Positions 6,559 through 14,744 are shown, numbered from the stretch's first letter. The stretch: 20,241 bases of DNA from Candidatus Binatia bacterium (GCA_022827045.1 JAJDTQ010000244.1:1-20241), one strand, 5' to 3'. A program made the numbers and translations. The notes: generated by a model not told the origin, from the letters alone.

Positions 6559-6786
6559 GTGGCGACCATTCCCGTCCTCAAACCACGAGAAGTCATCGCC
6601 ATCCTCACCGCGCTCGGTTTCGAGGAGGTTCGGCAGCGCGGTTCACACAAGCAGTTCCGCCACGCCGACGGTCGCAGGACTACCGTGCCCATGCACGGTG
6701 GCCGCGACATCTCTCCAATCCTGCTACGTCGAATTGCCCGCGATATCGGCTTGACCGCCGAAGAGTTCGTCGGGGAACGCTCCTAA
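6559..6786 (+). CDS. hicA: Type II toxin, HicA family mRNA interferase
   Basis: A 75-residue protein starting at a GTG, with the HicA/YcfA double-stranded-RNA-binding-like fold. It contains KPREVIAILTALGFEEVRQR and GSHKQFRHADG, where the first His is the family's catalytic residue, then TTVPMHGGRDISP and a closing RRIARDIGLTAEEF helix. HicA cleaves mRNA and is held inactive by HicB. The catalytic region is intact. The gene sits 4 nt after hicB and probably relies on translational coupling, as no clear ribosome site is seen. It converges with ahcY, leaving 28 bp between stops and no obvious terminator. Confidence 0.9.
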   Translation: MATIPVLKPREVIAILTALGFEEVRQRGSHKQFRHADGRRTTVPMHGGRDISPILLRRIARDIGLTAEEFVGERS

Positions 6787-6814
6787 TTCCGGGTAGAAAC
6801 GCCTGCCGAACCCC

Positions 6815-8083
6815 TCAGGTCCCCATCTCCCACGAAGACAGGTACTTCTTCTGCTCCCGGGTGAGCTTGTCCATGCGGATGCCCATGGTTTCGAGCTTGA
6901 TGCCGGCGACCCATTCTTCCAGGGACTGGGGGACGTCGTAGACCTGGGGGGAGAGGTTGTCGCGGTTCTGGACGGCCCACTCGGAGGCGAGGGCCTGGGT
7001 GGCGAAGCTCATGTCCATGACCGAGGCGGGATGGCCTTCGGCGGCGGCCAGGTTGACCAGGCGGCCTTCGCCGAGGAGGAACAGGCGCCTGCCGCCGGGT
7101 AGGGTGTAGCAGTCGACGTGGTTGCGGACGTTCTTCTCGCGCTTCGTCGACATGGCGGTGAGGGCCTTGAGGTCGATCTCGATGTCGAAGTGGCCCGAGT
7201 TGCAGATGATAGCGCCGTCCTTCATGACCTTCAGGTGGTCCTTGCCGATGACGTGCATGTCGCCGGTGAGGGTGATGAAGAGGTCGCCGACCTTGGCGGC
7301 TTCCTTCATGGGCATGACGTCGAAGCCGTCCATGGAGGCTTCCAGGGCGCGCACCGGGTCCACCTCGGTGACCACCACCTTGGCGCCCATGCCGCGGGCG
7401 CGCGAGGCCACGCCCCGGCCGCACCAGCCGTAGCCCGCCACCACCACCCGCTTGCCCGCCAGCAGCACGTCGGTGGCACGGATGATGCCGTCGATGGTGG
7501 ACTGGCCGGTGCCGTAACGGTTGTCGAAGAGGTGCTTGGTGGCGGCGTCGTTGACCGCGATGATGGGAATCCTGAGTGCCCCGTCCGCCTCCAGCGCCCG
7601 GAGCCGGATCACGCCGGTGGTGGTCTCTTCCATGGAGGCCATCATGCCGCCGGCGAGGTGGGCGTATTCCTGGTGCAGCATGGACACCAGGTCGGCGCCG
7701 TCATCCATGGTGATGACGGGCCGGTGGTCCAGCGCTGACCTCAAGTGGCTGTAATAGGTCTTGTGGTCCTCGCCGCGCACCGCGAACACCGCCAGCCCTT
7801 CCTTCTTGACCAGCGCGGCCGCCACGTCGTCCTGGGTCGACAGCGGGTTGGACGCGCACAGCACCACGTCCGCCCCCCCGGCCTTGAGGGTGCGCACGAG
7901 GTTGGCGGTTTCCGCGGTGACGTGCAGGCAGGCGGAGAACCGCAGGCCCTTCAGGGGCTTCTCCTTCTGGAAGCGGGCGCGCACGCTTCGCAGCACGGGC
8001 ATTTCCTGATCCGCCCAAAGGACGCGCTTCCAGCCGTCGGCGGCCAATGCGGGGTCCGCGATGTCATAATTCGATTTCGCCAT
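6815..8083 (-). CDS. ahcY: S-adenosylhomocysteinase (adenosylhomocysteinase)
   Basis: The 422-residue enzyme splits S-adenosylhomocysteine into adenosine and homocysteine using tightly bound NAD, removing the inhibitory product of SAM-dependent methylation. Visible motifs are [43 protein letters not shown], the NAD loop GYGWCGRG at 217-224 and [12 protein letters not shown]. It is the short form, without the ~40-residue insertion of many bacterial and eukaryotic enzymes, and ends in [13 protein letters not shown]. The start is [13 protein letters not shown] at 8083. The frame stays open 28 codons further upstream, but that extension runs into the REP-like repeat and has no family resemblance. 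It lies 208 bp downstream of metK, forming a methyl-cycle pair. Confidence 0.93.
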   Translation of the reverse strand: MAKSNYDIADPALAADGWKRVLWADQEMPVLRSVRARFQKEKPLKGLRFSACLHVTAETANLVRTLKAGGADVVLCASNPLSTQDDVAAALVKKEGLAVFAVRGEDHKTYYSHLRSALDHRPVITMDDGADLVSMLHQEYAHLAGGMMASMEETTTGVIRLRALEADGALRIPIIAVNDAATKHLFDNRYGTGQSTIDGIIRATDVLLAGKRVVVAGYGWCGRGVASRARGMGAKVVVTEVDPVRALEASMDGFDVMPMKEAAKVGDLFITLTGDMHVIGKDHLKVMKDGAIICNSGHFDIEIDLKALTAMSTKREKNVRNHVDCYTLPGGRRLFLLGEGRLVNLAAAEGHPASVMDMSFATQALASEWAVQNRDNLSPQVYDVPQSLEEWVAGIKLETMGIRMDKLTREQKKYLSSWEMGT

Positions 8084-8128
8084 GTTTCTCTGGTCTCCGT
8101 GTGGTCGTTCAGTTTCCCCATCCGGCCG

Positions 8129-8220
8129 TTCCCGCGAACGCGGAAATCCAGGGGTGGAGTGGCGCAACGAGTGTGATCCGCCGCCTCGCCCCGCCTGGAT
8201 TCCCGCCTTCGCGGGAATGA
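8129..8220. repeat. Pair of inverted REP-like units
   Basis: Two related units lie in opposite orientation. One is at 8129-8150 (TTCCCGCGAACGCGG...). The other is at 8196-8220 (TGGATTCCCGCCTTCGCGGG...). Each is itself a short stem (CCCGC/GCGGG type), and together they could form a larger cruciform. Such units are typical dispersed intergenic repeats in high-GC Gram-negative genomes. They sit in the 208-bp gap between metK and ahcY. Near-direct repeats of TCAGG(G)CCCGTCG at 8244-8257 and 8265-8277 occupy the rest. No promoter or riboswitch is evident in this gap. Confidence 0.7.
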
Positions 8221-8291
8221 CGGAGGGGGGCGGGAATCACGGACTCAGGGCCCGTCGCCCCAAATTCAGGCCCGTCGTTTGATTCAGGGTC

Positions 8292-9467
8292 CTAGCCCTT
8301 GACCGCGCCGCTCAGCCTCTCCGCCCGGTCCGTCCTCTCCCAAGTGAAGTACGGGCCCTCCGGCTTGCGGCCGAAATGGCCGTAGGCGGCGGACTTCTGG
8401 TAGATGGGCGCCCGCAGGGTCAGGGCGTCGATGATTCCCTTGGGGGTGAGCTCGAAGTGCTCGCGCACCAGCTTCACGATCTCGGGGTCTGGAATCACGC
8501 CCGTGCCGAAGGTATCCACGGCGATGGACACCGGCTCGGCCACGCCGATGACGTAGGCGAGCTGGATCTCGCAGCGCCGGGCCAGCTTCGCCGCCACCAC
8601 GTTCTTGGCCACGTAGCGGGCCACGTAGGCCGCGCTCCGGTCCACCTTGGAGGGGTCCTTGCCCGAGAACGCGCCGCCACCGTGGCGCCCCATGCCGCCG
8701 TAGGTGTCCACGATGATCTTGCGGCCGGTGAGGCCGGCGTCGGCCTGGGGCCCTCCGATCTCGAAGCTGCCGGTGGGATTGACCAGGAACTCGGTATCGT
8801 CGTCGAGGTACTGCCCCGGCACCACCGCCCGGACGACGTTGTCGATGATGGTCTCCCGGAGCTTGTCGTAGGGCACCTCCGGGGTGTGCTGGGTGGACAC
8901 CACCACGTTGGTGACCCGATGCGGCCTGCCGTCCCGGTACTCGACGCTGACCTGGGACTTGGAATCCGGCCGCAGGAACGGCGCCTCGCCGGACTTCCGG
9001 ATCTTGGCCAGGTAGTCCACGAGCTCGTGGGCGAGATGGATCGGCAGCGGCATCAGCTCCTCGGTCTCGTCGCAGGCATAGCCGAACATCATTCCCTGAT
9101 CGCCGGCGCCCTGCTCCTTGAACAGGCCCTCGCCCTCGGTGACCCCCTGGGAGATGTTGGGCGACTGGCTCACCAGCCGCACCAGCACCTCGCACGTGTT
9201 ACCGTCGAAACCCTTGGCCGCGTCATCGTAGCCGATGTCGAGGGCCACCCGGCGCGCCACGCTATCGTAGTCCACCTTGCCCTTGCTGGTGATCTCGCCC
9301 GCGATCACGATCAAGTCGTTCTTGACCAGGGTCTCGCACGCCACCCGGCTGTTGGGGTCCTGCGAGATATGGGCGTCGAGCACCGCATCCGATACCTGGT
9401 CGCACATCTTGTCGGGATGCCCCTCCGAAACCGACTCCGAGGTGAATACAAAATCTTTGTTCGTCAT
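8292..9467 (-). CDS. metK: S-adenosylmethionine synthase
   Basis: The 391-residue enzyme makes SAM from methionine and ATP. Family signatures are [11 protein letters not shown] with His17 near the N-terminus, the methionine-site hexapeptide-containing segment [11 protein letters not shown] at about 120-130, and the phosphate loop GGGAFSGKD at 263-271. The [14 protein letters not shown] segment near the C-terminus also matches. The length is normal and all three core repeats are present. AGGAA lies 6 nt before the ATG. It follows the HPr-like gene by 30 bp on the same strand and precedes ahcY. No SAM riboswitch is recognisable in the short upstream gap. Confidence 0.96.
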   Translation of the reverse strand: MTNKDFVFTSESVSEGHPDKMCDQVSDAVLDAHISQDPNSRVACETLVKNDLIVIAGEITSKGKVDYDSVARRVALDIGYDDAAKGFDGNTCEVLVRLVSQSPNISQGVTEGEGLFKEQGAGDQGMMFGYACDETEELMPLPIHLAHELVDYLAKIRKSGEAPFLRPDSKSQVSVEYRDGRPHRVTNVVVSTQHTPEVPYDKLRETIIDNVVRAVVPGQYLDDDTEFLVNPTGSFEIGGPQADAGLTGRKIIVDTYGGMGRHGGGAFSGKDPSKVDRSAAYVARYVAKNVVAAKLARRCEIQLAYVIGVAEPVSIAVDTFGTGVIPDPEIVKLVREHFELTPKGIIDALTLRAPIYQKSAAYGHFGRKPEGPYFTWERTDRAERLSGAVKG

Positions 9468-9497
9468 GGATGTTTCCTGTTCGACCCTTCCTTTGGT

Positions 9498-9773
9498 TTA
9501 GTCGCTCTCGCGGAACTTGTCCTCGATGAGCTGTTCGATGGCGAGCATGGCTTCCTGGGCGTCCTCACCCCTGGTTTCGACCCGGATCCGGCTTCCCTTG
9601 GCCGCGCCCAGCGTCAGGACGCCCATGATGCTGCGCGCGTTCACCACGGTGTCGTCCTTGGAGATCTTCACCTCCGAGGAGAACTGATTGACGGTCTGGA
9701 CCAGTAACGCGGAAGCCCGGGCGTGCATCCCGAGGCGGTTCTTGATTTCGAGCTTCTTCTTAACGCGCTGCAT
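9498..9773 (-). CDS. ptsO: HPr-family phosphocarrier (NPr/PtsO-like)
   Basis: A 91-residue HPr fold with the phosphorylatable histidine in GMHARAS (His17) and a serine at position 48 in NARSIMGVLTLGAAKG, equivalent to the regulatory Ser46 of HPr. In the nitrogen PTS this protein passes phosphate from EI-Ntr (PtsP) to the EIIA protein PtsN. Its position right after rapZ, with 3 bp between them, mirrors the npr gene of the rpoN cluster in Enterobacteria. No EI gene or HPr kinase is present in the window. The family is certain; whether it should be called ptsO or ptsH is not. Confidence 0.9.
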   Translation of the reverse strand: MQRVKKKLEIKNRLGMHARASALLVQTVNQFSSEVKISKDDTVVNARSIMGVLTLGAAKGSRIRVETRGEDAQEAMLAIEQLIEDKFRESD

Positions 9774-9776
9774 GGA

Positions 9777-10643
9777 TCATCTGTCAATGTCCCGGTGCCG
9801 CAACTGAATGCGCCACGGAGTCCCTTCCAGACGCCGTGCAAACTCGGCGGCCAGCACCACCGACCGGTGCCTGCCGCCGGTGCAACCGAAGGCCACCGTC
9901 AGGTTGCTCTTGCCCTCGCGCTCGTAGTTGGGCAGCGCGAAGTCGAGCAACGCGTTCATGCGTTCCACGAACGCGCACGTCTCGGCCCGGCTGAGGACGA
10001 AATCCCTTACTTCCGGAGTCAATCCGCTCTTGGTCTCCAACCCACTAACAAAAAATGGATTGGGAAGGAACCTCACGTCGATGACCATGTCCGCTTCGGT
10101 GGGGATCCCGTACTTGTAGCCGAAGGACACGAGGAAGACGGACATCTGGCGCTTGCCCAACGCTCGGACGCACGATTCCTCGATGACCTGCTTGAGATCG
10201 TGGACGTTGAGCCGGGTGGTATCGATGACCCGGTCCGCCGAATCCCGCATCCCCGTCAACGCCGTCCGCTCGCGCGCGATGCCCTCCTGCACGGAGCCGT
10301 CGCCCTGGAGCGGGTGCGGCCGGCGCGTTTCGCTGAACCGGCGCAACAGCAGCTCGTCGCTGGCGTCCAGGAAGACCACCTCCACGCGGTGTCCGGCGGC
10401 GCGGGTGTCCTCCAGTACCTCGTGCCATCCCTCCATGAACCGCGCGCCGCGCAGGTCGATGCCGAAGGCGACCCGTTCGATGCCCTCGCGATAGCCCTGG
10501 CAGAGGTCGATGAAACGGGGTATCAGGAGCACCGGCAGGTTGTCGATGCAGAAGAAGCTGTTGTCCTCGAGCGCCCGCATGGCGGCGTTCTTGCCGGAAC
10601 CCGACATGCCGGTGATGACCACGATATCAAGCTGGCCGGGCAT
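9777..10643 (-). CDS. rapZ: RapZ family nucleotide-binding / RNA adapter protein
   Basis: About 288 residues, the usual family length. The N-terminal P-loop domain reads GMSGSGKNAAMRALEDN then FFCIDNLPVLLIP. The C-terminal domain has FGYKYGIPTEADMVIDVRFL, PNPFF and the hallmark GCTGGRHRSV. In E. coli RapZ directs RNase E to the GlmZ/GlmY RNAs that set GlmS levels, linking it to cell-envelope precursor supply. In bacteria without these RNAs its role is less clear. The Walker A motif ends GKN rather than GKS/T, which may weaken Mg-nucleotide binding. The ATG at 10643 or the GTG at 10652 are the only possible starts, since a stop lies 9 nt upstream of the latter. It lies between ptsN and the HPr-like gene. 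Confidence 0.93.
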   Translation of the reverse strand: MPGQLDIVVITGMSGSGKNAAMRALEDNSFFCIDNLPVLLIPRFIDLCQGYREGIERVAFGIDLRGARFMEGWHEVLEDTRAAGHRVEVVFLDASDELLLRRFSETRRPHPLQGDGSVQEGIARERTALTGMRDSADRVIDTTRLNVHDLKQVIEESCVRALGKRQMSVFLVSFGYKYGIPTEADMVIDVRFLPNPFFVSGLETKSGLTPEVRDFVLSRAETCAFVERMNALLDFALPNYEREGKSNLTVAFGCTGGRHRSVVLAAEFARRLEGTPWRIQLRHRDIDR

Positions 10644-10691
10644 GCGCTTCACACGGAGCCGTCACGCGGGAGCCATCGGGACGCACCAAGG

Positions 10692-11153
10692 TCAGAGGTC
10701 CCTTTCCTTCTCCTCGATCAGGCTGACGACCTCCTCGGGAGTCTGGACGCGCATCAGGTGTTCCCTGAGCGATGCGTCCTTCACCAGCCGCGACACCCGG
10801 GCCAACGCACTCAGATGCTCCGAGGTCGACCCCTCCGGCGCAACCAGGAGAAAGAAGAGGTGCGTGGGCGTGCCGTCCTGGGCGTCGAAATCGACGCCCT
10901 CCCGGCTGCGGGCGAAGGCAATGTACAAGCGGTTCAACCCGGGCAGCTTGCCGTGGGGTATGGCGACACCCTCGCCGATGGCGGTGCTGCATATCCGCTC
11001 CCGGGCATGGACCACCTCGAGCAGGCGCCGCGAATCCTCGAACCCGAAGTGGCTCGACACCCGTGTCACGATCTCTTCGAGGACGGCGAACTTCTCCCGG
11101 GCCACGAGGCTCGGAATGACCGCCTCCGGATCCAGAACGTCCGTGATTCGCAA
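10692..11153 (-). CDS. ptsN: PTS EIIA-type nitrogen regulatory protein
   Basis: A 153-residue fructose/nitrogen EIIA (PTS_EIIA_2) domain. It has the opening MRITDVLDPEAVI, RERICSTAIGEGVAIPHGKL with the phosphorylated histidine at 67, and a LFFLLVAPEGSTSEHL segment. PtsN accepts phosphate from NPr and regulates potassium and nitrogen functions rather than sugar import. The start is a TTG at 11153; it is chosen because the family N-terminus begins exactly there, with AAGGGGG 6 nt upstream. It follows rpoN by 78 bp, where hpf would normally be, and precedes rapZ by about 40-50 bp. Confidence 0.92.
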   Translation of the reverse strand: MRITDVLDPEAVIPSLVAREKFAVLEEIVTRVSSHFGFEDSRRLLEVVHARERICSTAIGEGVAIPHGKLPGLNRLYIAFARSREGVDFDAQDGTPTHLFFLLVAPEGSTSEHLSALARVSRLVKDASLREHLMRVQTPEEVVSLIEEKERDL

Positions 11154-11167
11154 CCCCCACCCCCTTT

Positions 11168-11211
11168 GTGGACGGCTGCCCGGGGCAGCCCGACTCCTCG
11201 TGTCCGTCCAC
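11168..11211 (-). repeat. Nested stem-loop in the rpoN-ptsN spacer
   Basis: An outer stem GTGGACGG (11168-11175) pairs with CCGTCCAC (11204-11211). Inside it lies GGCTGCC (11174-11180) with GGCAGCC (11184-11190). The two stems share two bases and may be alternatives. There is no T-run, so termination is not implied; an RNA processing or attenuation element between rpoN and ptsN is possible. Confidence 0.5.
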
Positions 11212-11231
11212 GGCTAAACGCCTGCAACGCC

Positions 11232-12662
11232 TCACTCCTGGGCAACCCGGTAGTGGGCGAACGGTTCCCGCCTCCGGGACGACGGCAGAATACCGAGCTG
11301 TTCGCGGTACTTCGCCACCGTCCGGCGCGCGATGTCGATGCCGAGGCCCTGCAGCGTGCCGGCGATCTCCTGGTCGCTCAGCGGCTTGCCCGGGTCCTCG
11401 GACTCCACCAGCTTCCTGATCTTGTCCCGGACCGACTCGGAGGAGACCACGGTGGCGCTGTCGTTGCGGGGAATCCCGCTCTGAAAGAAGAACTTCAACT
11501 CGAAAACGCCCTGCGGCGTGTGGGCGTACTTGTTGGAGGTGGCACGGCTGACGGTGGAGGGATGCATGCCGATCTCCGCCGCCACCTCCCGCAGCACCAG
11601 CGGCTTCAGCCGCGTGACGCCGTGCTCCAGGAACTCCCGCTGGAAGCTGAAGATGCTCTCGCTGACCCGGTAAAGGGTCTGCTGGCGCCAGTGGATGCTC
11701 TTGATCAGCCAGGTGGCGGCCCGGACCTTCGTTTCCAGGTACTCCCGGGCCTGGCGGACCTCTTCTCCACGCTCGCCGGCCAGCCGCCGCACCAACGGAC
11801 TCACCCGCAGGGGCGGCACGCCGTCGTCGTTCAGGAATATGGCGTAATCCCCCTCCACCTTCTGCACCATCACGTCCGGGATGATCGTGCGGACCTCGTC
11901 GTCGTCGAAGCCCCGGGCCGGCTTGGGTTCGAGGCAGGCGATGAGGTGGGCCGCCTCGATGACCTCCTCCAGCCCGACGTGCAGGCCCTGGGCGATCCGC
12001 TCATATTGCTTGTACTCCAGATCGTGGAGGTGATGGGTCACCAAATCCGCGGCGACGCTGTCCTTCATCCCGGCGCTCTGAAGCTGCACCAGCAGGCATT
12101 CCCGCAGGTCCCGGGCGGCGATCCCCACGGGATCGAAGAGCTGGATGCGGCCCAGCACGTCCTCCACCGCATCGGAGGCGGCATGAGCCAGTGTTCCGAT
12201 CTCCTCCAGGGACATCTCCAGGTAGCCCCGCTCATCCAGGTTGCCGATGATCACGGTCCCGATGTCCTCGGCGGCCGGATCGAGTCCGGCCATGCGGAGC
12301 TGCCACAGCAAGTGTTCCTGGAGGGTCTCCCGGCGGGTCACGGTGTTCTCGAGGGACGGGAAGTCCTCTTCCTCCCGCACCACTTCGGGACTCGCCATGT
12401 CGTGCCGGGAGTTGGTGCCGAGATAATCCTGCCACTCCGCCATGCGGTCGGCCACCAGCAGTTCCCGGGCCGCCTCGGGCTCCCGGACCGGATCGTCCTC
12501 CTCCCGCGCCTCCTCCAGGGCCGGATTCTCTTCCAACTCCTGGGCGATCCGTTCCTGGAGGTCGAGATGGGACAACTGGAGCAGCTTGATGGCCTGCTGC
12601 AACTGGGGCGTCATCACCAGTTGCGGCATGATTTTCTGCGAGAGCTTGATCTCGAGTGCCAT
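11232..12662 (-). CDS. rpoN: RNA polymerase sigma-54 factor
   Basis: A 476-residue full-length sigma54. Region I is Gln/Leu-rich (IMPQLVMTPQLQQAIKLLQL) and contacts activators. An acidic region II follows. The core-binding domain includes NLDERGYLEMSLEEI and GIAARDLRECLLVQL. The HTH for the -12 element is around REVAAEIGMHPSTVSRATSN, and the RpoN box ARRTVAKYRE at about 445-454 recognises -24. A 22-residue tail follows the box. It requires AAA+ activators, none of which is encoded here. AGGAG precedes the ATG. It lies 26 bp after lptB, the conserved lptB-rpoN arrangement. Confidence 0.97.
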   Translation of the reverse strand: MALEIKLSQKIMPQLVMTPQLQQAIKLLQLSHLDLQERIAQELEENPALEEAREEDDPVREPEAARELLVADRMAEWQDYLGTNSRHDMASPEVVREEEDFPSLENTVTRRETLQEHLLWQLRMAGLDPAAEDIGTVIIGNLDERGYLEMSLEEIGTLAHAASDAVEDVLGRIQLFDPVGIAARDLRECLLVQLQSAGMKDSVAADLVTHHLHDLEYKQYERIAQGLHVGLEEVIEAAHLIACLEPKPARGFDDDEVRTIIPDVMVQKVEGDYAIFLNDDGVPPLRVSPLVRRLAGERGEEVRQAREYLETKVRAATWLIKSIHWRQQTLYRVSESIFSFQREFLEHGVTRLKPLVLREVAAEIGMHPSTVSRATSNKYAHTPQGVFELKFFFQSGIPRNDSATVVSSESVRDKIRKLVESEDPGKPLSDQEIAGTLQGLGIDIARRTVAKYREQLGILPSSRRREPFAHYRVAQE

Positions 12663-12688
12663 CGGGGGCTCCTGACCGGAAAGAGACG

Positions 12689-13411
12689 CTAGAGCCTGAA
12701 ACCTTCGCCCAGGTAAACCTCGCGGGCTTCGTCGCTGGCGGCGATATCGCCGGGCGTGCCCTCCGCCAGCACCACGCCCTGGCTCAGGATATAGGCACGG
12801 GTGCAGATCTCCAGGGTTTCCCTGACGTTGTGATCGGTTATCAGCACCCCGATTCCGGCCTTGGTCAGCCGTTGAATGACGTTCTTGATGTCCGCCAGGG
12901 CAATGGGGTCCACGCCCGTGAAGGGCTCGTCGAGCAGCACGAAGTATGGCGACAGGATCAACGCCCGGGCGATCTCCACGCGCCGCCTTTCGCCGCCGGA
13001 AAGGGTGTAGGCCTTCTGGCCCGCCAGATGGACCAGGCCGAACATCTCCAGGAGACGGCGGCTCCTTTCCTCCTCCTCGTCCCTGCCGAGTCCCAGGGTC
13101 TCGAGGATGGCCAGCAGGTTCTGTCTCACCGTCAGGCCCCGGAACACCGAGGAGTCCTGCGGCAGGTAGCTGATGCCCGCCCGCGCCCGCTGGTAGATGG
13201 GAGCGGTGGTGAGGTCGGTCCCATTGAGGGTGACCTTTCCGTCGTCGGCCCGGACCAGACCGATGACGATGTGGAAAAGGGTCGTCTTGCCCGCGCCGTT
13301 GGGCCCGAGGAGGCCGACCACCTCGCCATCCCGGACTTCGAGCGTGACCCCGTCAACCACACGCCGGCCCTGATAGGCCTTTGTGATCCCGTCCGCGTTG
13401 AGAAAGCTCAT
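12689..13411 (-). CDS. lptB: LPS export ABC transporter ATP-binding protein
   Basis: A 240-residue ABC ATPase that powers LPS extraction by the LptB2FGC complex at the inner membrane. Visible motifs are Walker A GPNGAGKTT at 36-44, the Q-loop in YLPQDSSVF, the signature LSGGERRR, Walker B with catalytic Glu in FVLLDEPFTGVDP, and the switch His in LITDHNVRETL. The C-terminal YLGEGFRL is typical of LptB. The ATG at 13411 is preferred; a TTG three codons upstream (13420) is possible. It follows lptA by 27 bp. LptF and LptG are not in the window. Confidence 0.95.
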   Translation of the reverse strand: MSFLNADGITKAYQGRRVVDGVTLEVRDGEVVGLLGPNGAGKTTLFHIVIGLVRADDGKVTLNGTDLTTAPIYQRARAGISYLPQDSSVFRGLTVRQNLLAILETLGLGRDEEEERSRRLLEMFGLVHLAGQKAYTLSGGERRRVEIARALILSPYFVLLDEPFTGVDPIALADIKNVIQRLTKAGIGVLITDHNVRETLEICTRAYILSQGVVLAEGTPGDIAASDEAREVYLGEGFRL

Positions 13412-13438
13412 CCGACGCAACCTGGTGTCCCGCCTGCG

Positions 13439-14002
13439 TCAACGCTTCAACTGCCCCGGAAAGAGCACCGCCTTGACGCGGCCCTGGGTGTTCTCCACCA
13501 CGCTGCGGTCCTCGTTGATGTAGATGGTGATGCGGTCGCCCGATATCGTGTTCCTGCCTTCGCGCACGACGGTGTTGCCGGACACGGTGATGGTCTCTTT
13601 CAAGCCATCGAACACGGCCTTGTCGCCGGTCATCTCGCGTCCTCCATGGCTCACCCGCACCTTCCCTTCGGCGACGACGCTCTTCAACACGCCGTCGTCG
13701 GGATCGTACCGCGCCGAAAGGACGTCACTGGCGATCCGGACGTCCTCCCGTTCCACCAGGACGTTCCCGCGGTAGATGATGGTGTCCTTCCTTCGCTGGA
13801 GCTCCATGGTGTCCGCGGTGATCACGAGGGGCGTGTCCTTGTCCGCGAAAAGACCGCGCGATTGCCCGGAGGGCGTGCCCTCTTCGGCCGCCCGGGCCGC
13901 CGGGTCCGTGATCTGAAGCGGCAACACCACGGCAAGACACAACCCCAACCGCGCCAGCCAGCGAAGCGTCACGGCCCCCTTTCGGGCAACGCCTGTCATC
14001 AT
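13439..14002 (-). CDS. lptA: Periplasmic LPS transport protein LptA (OstA-like)
   Basis: A 187-residue secreted protein. A Sec signal peptide occupies about residues 1-40: positive MMTGVARKGAVTLRW, a hydrophobic LARLGLCLAVVLPL core, then an Ala-rich cleavage region. The OstA/LptA beta-jellyroll follows, with TPLVITADTMELQRRKDT, YRGNVLVEREDVRIASD, GREMTGDKAVFDG and a repeat of similar beta strands. LptA oligomers form the periplasmic bridge that carries LPS to LptD. Its start overlaps the lptC stop (ATGA), indicating translational coupling. Confidence 0.92.
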   Translation of the reverse strand: MMTGVARKGAVTLRWLARLGLCLAVVLPLQITDPAARAAEEGTPSGQSRGLFADKDTPLVITADTMELQRRKDTIIYRGNVLVEREDVRIASDVLSARYDPDDGVLKSVVAEGKVRVSHGGREMTGDKAVFDGLKETITVSGNTVVREGRNTISGDRITIYINEDRSVVENTQGRVKAVLFPGQLKR

Positions 14003-14619
14003 CGGCTCCCGTCCTGTTCCCCGGTCATCCGCGCCGAAGCCCGCGCACGGCCCAGGCGCCCCGGATGAATCGTGGTCTTTACGGCGCCGCGAAGCTCCAC
14101 CGTCTCGTCCGTCAGCGAGTAGGTCATGCTCCCGCCCTCGAACTCGGCGCCCTCCATGATCCCCCAGACCTTCCCGGGGGAGACCACCTGGTTGTCGGCA
14201 TGATGGTAGATGAGCCGGTCGGTACGGAACCTGGCCGCCTGGTAGGTCATCTCCACCGGACCTTCCAGGACCGCCCGTTCCAGCCGTCCCCCAGGCAGAA
14301 AGACGTCGCCCTTGCTGCTCACGGCCTCCAGCCTCCGGCCGTCTGCTCCGTGAAAAACCAGCCGCGGGCGACGTATCACCGCCCGTTCCTCGTCCTTGAA
14401 GTAGGTCGCCTCGGCTCCCTCGAGCTCCCAGGTCTTCCGTCCGTCCTCGATCATGCTCCGACGAAAGTTCTTGACCTGCACCGACGCGCCGGGCGTGAGC
14501 CGCAACAGGGTTCCGGCGTTCCGGAGCGCCTGTTCCCGGACGTGCTGGACCACCTCGATACCGACGAAGATCACCCCGGCGGCCACAACCAGCAGGATCA
14601 GTAACCGTTTCGACCGCAT
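13999..14619 (-). CDS. lptC: LPS export inner-membrane/periplasmic protein LptC
   Basis: A 206-residue protein with one N-terminal membrane anchor (RLLILLVVAAGVIFVGI, about residues 5-22) and a periplasmic jellyroll. The jellyroll contains VKNFRRSMIEDGRKTWELEG, AEATYFKDEERAVIRRPRL, SSKGDVFLPG and RTDRLIYH. LptC receives LPS from LptB2FG and hands it to LptA. I chose the ATG at 14619 because the anchor starts right after it. The frame stays open upstream to 14778, which would overlap kdsC and add an unrelated stretch; an intermediate ATG at 14703 cannot be excluded. The 125-bp gap before it carries a candidate promoter. Confidence 0.9.
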   Translation of the reverse strand: MRSKRLLILLVVAAGVIFVGIEVVQHVREQALRNAGTLLRLTPGASVQVKNFRRSMIEDGRKTWELEGAEATYFKDEERAVIRRPRLVFHGADGRRLEAVSSKGDVFLPGGRLERAVLEGPVEMTYQAARFRTDRLIYHHADNQVVSPGKVWGIMEGAEFEGGSMTYSLTDETVELRGAVKTTIHPGRLGRARASARMTGEQDGSR

Positions 14620-14663
14620 GGATTCGACCCGCGGCGCAGCCGCGGAACGGATACGCTGGTTTC

Positions 14664-14692
14664 GGGATAACAATTCCGCCCCGGAGTGTAAA
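14664..14692 (-). promoter_or_regulatory. Candidate internal promoter before lptCAB-rpoN
   Basis: On the minus strand, TTTACA (14687-14692) and TATCCC (14664-14669) are 17 bp apart, in the only sizeable gap (125 bp) between kdsC and lptC. The -10 is weak. Internal promoters in the kdsC-lptA region are known in E. coli, which makes the position plausible. Confidence 0.3.
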
Positions 14693-14744
14693 GCAACGGG
14701 CATGAAATTTGCGTGAGGCCGGGGTGCACCCGCGGCCGCGTGCG

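Noticed and set aside
8084..8291. SAM or SAH riboswitch upstream of ahcY, and in the 30-bp gap before metK
   Set aside because: No recognisable conserved riboswitch core; the gap is filled by REP-like and direct repeats. A covariance-model search would settle it.
9723..12692. A 989-codon open frame on the plus strand opposite rapZ, ptsN and rpoN, and similar long antisense frames opposite metK, pyrG and kdsD
   Set aside because: They mirror GC-rich third positions of well-recognised minus-strand genes and their translations are rich in His, Arg, Gly and Pro with no family resemblance.
14660..14680. GGATAACAATT resembling half of a lac operator upstream of lptC
   Set aside because: A short chance match; no LacI-type regulator or symmetric partner site is present.
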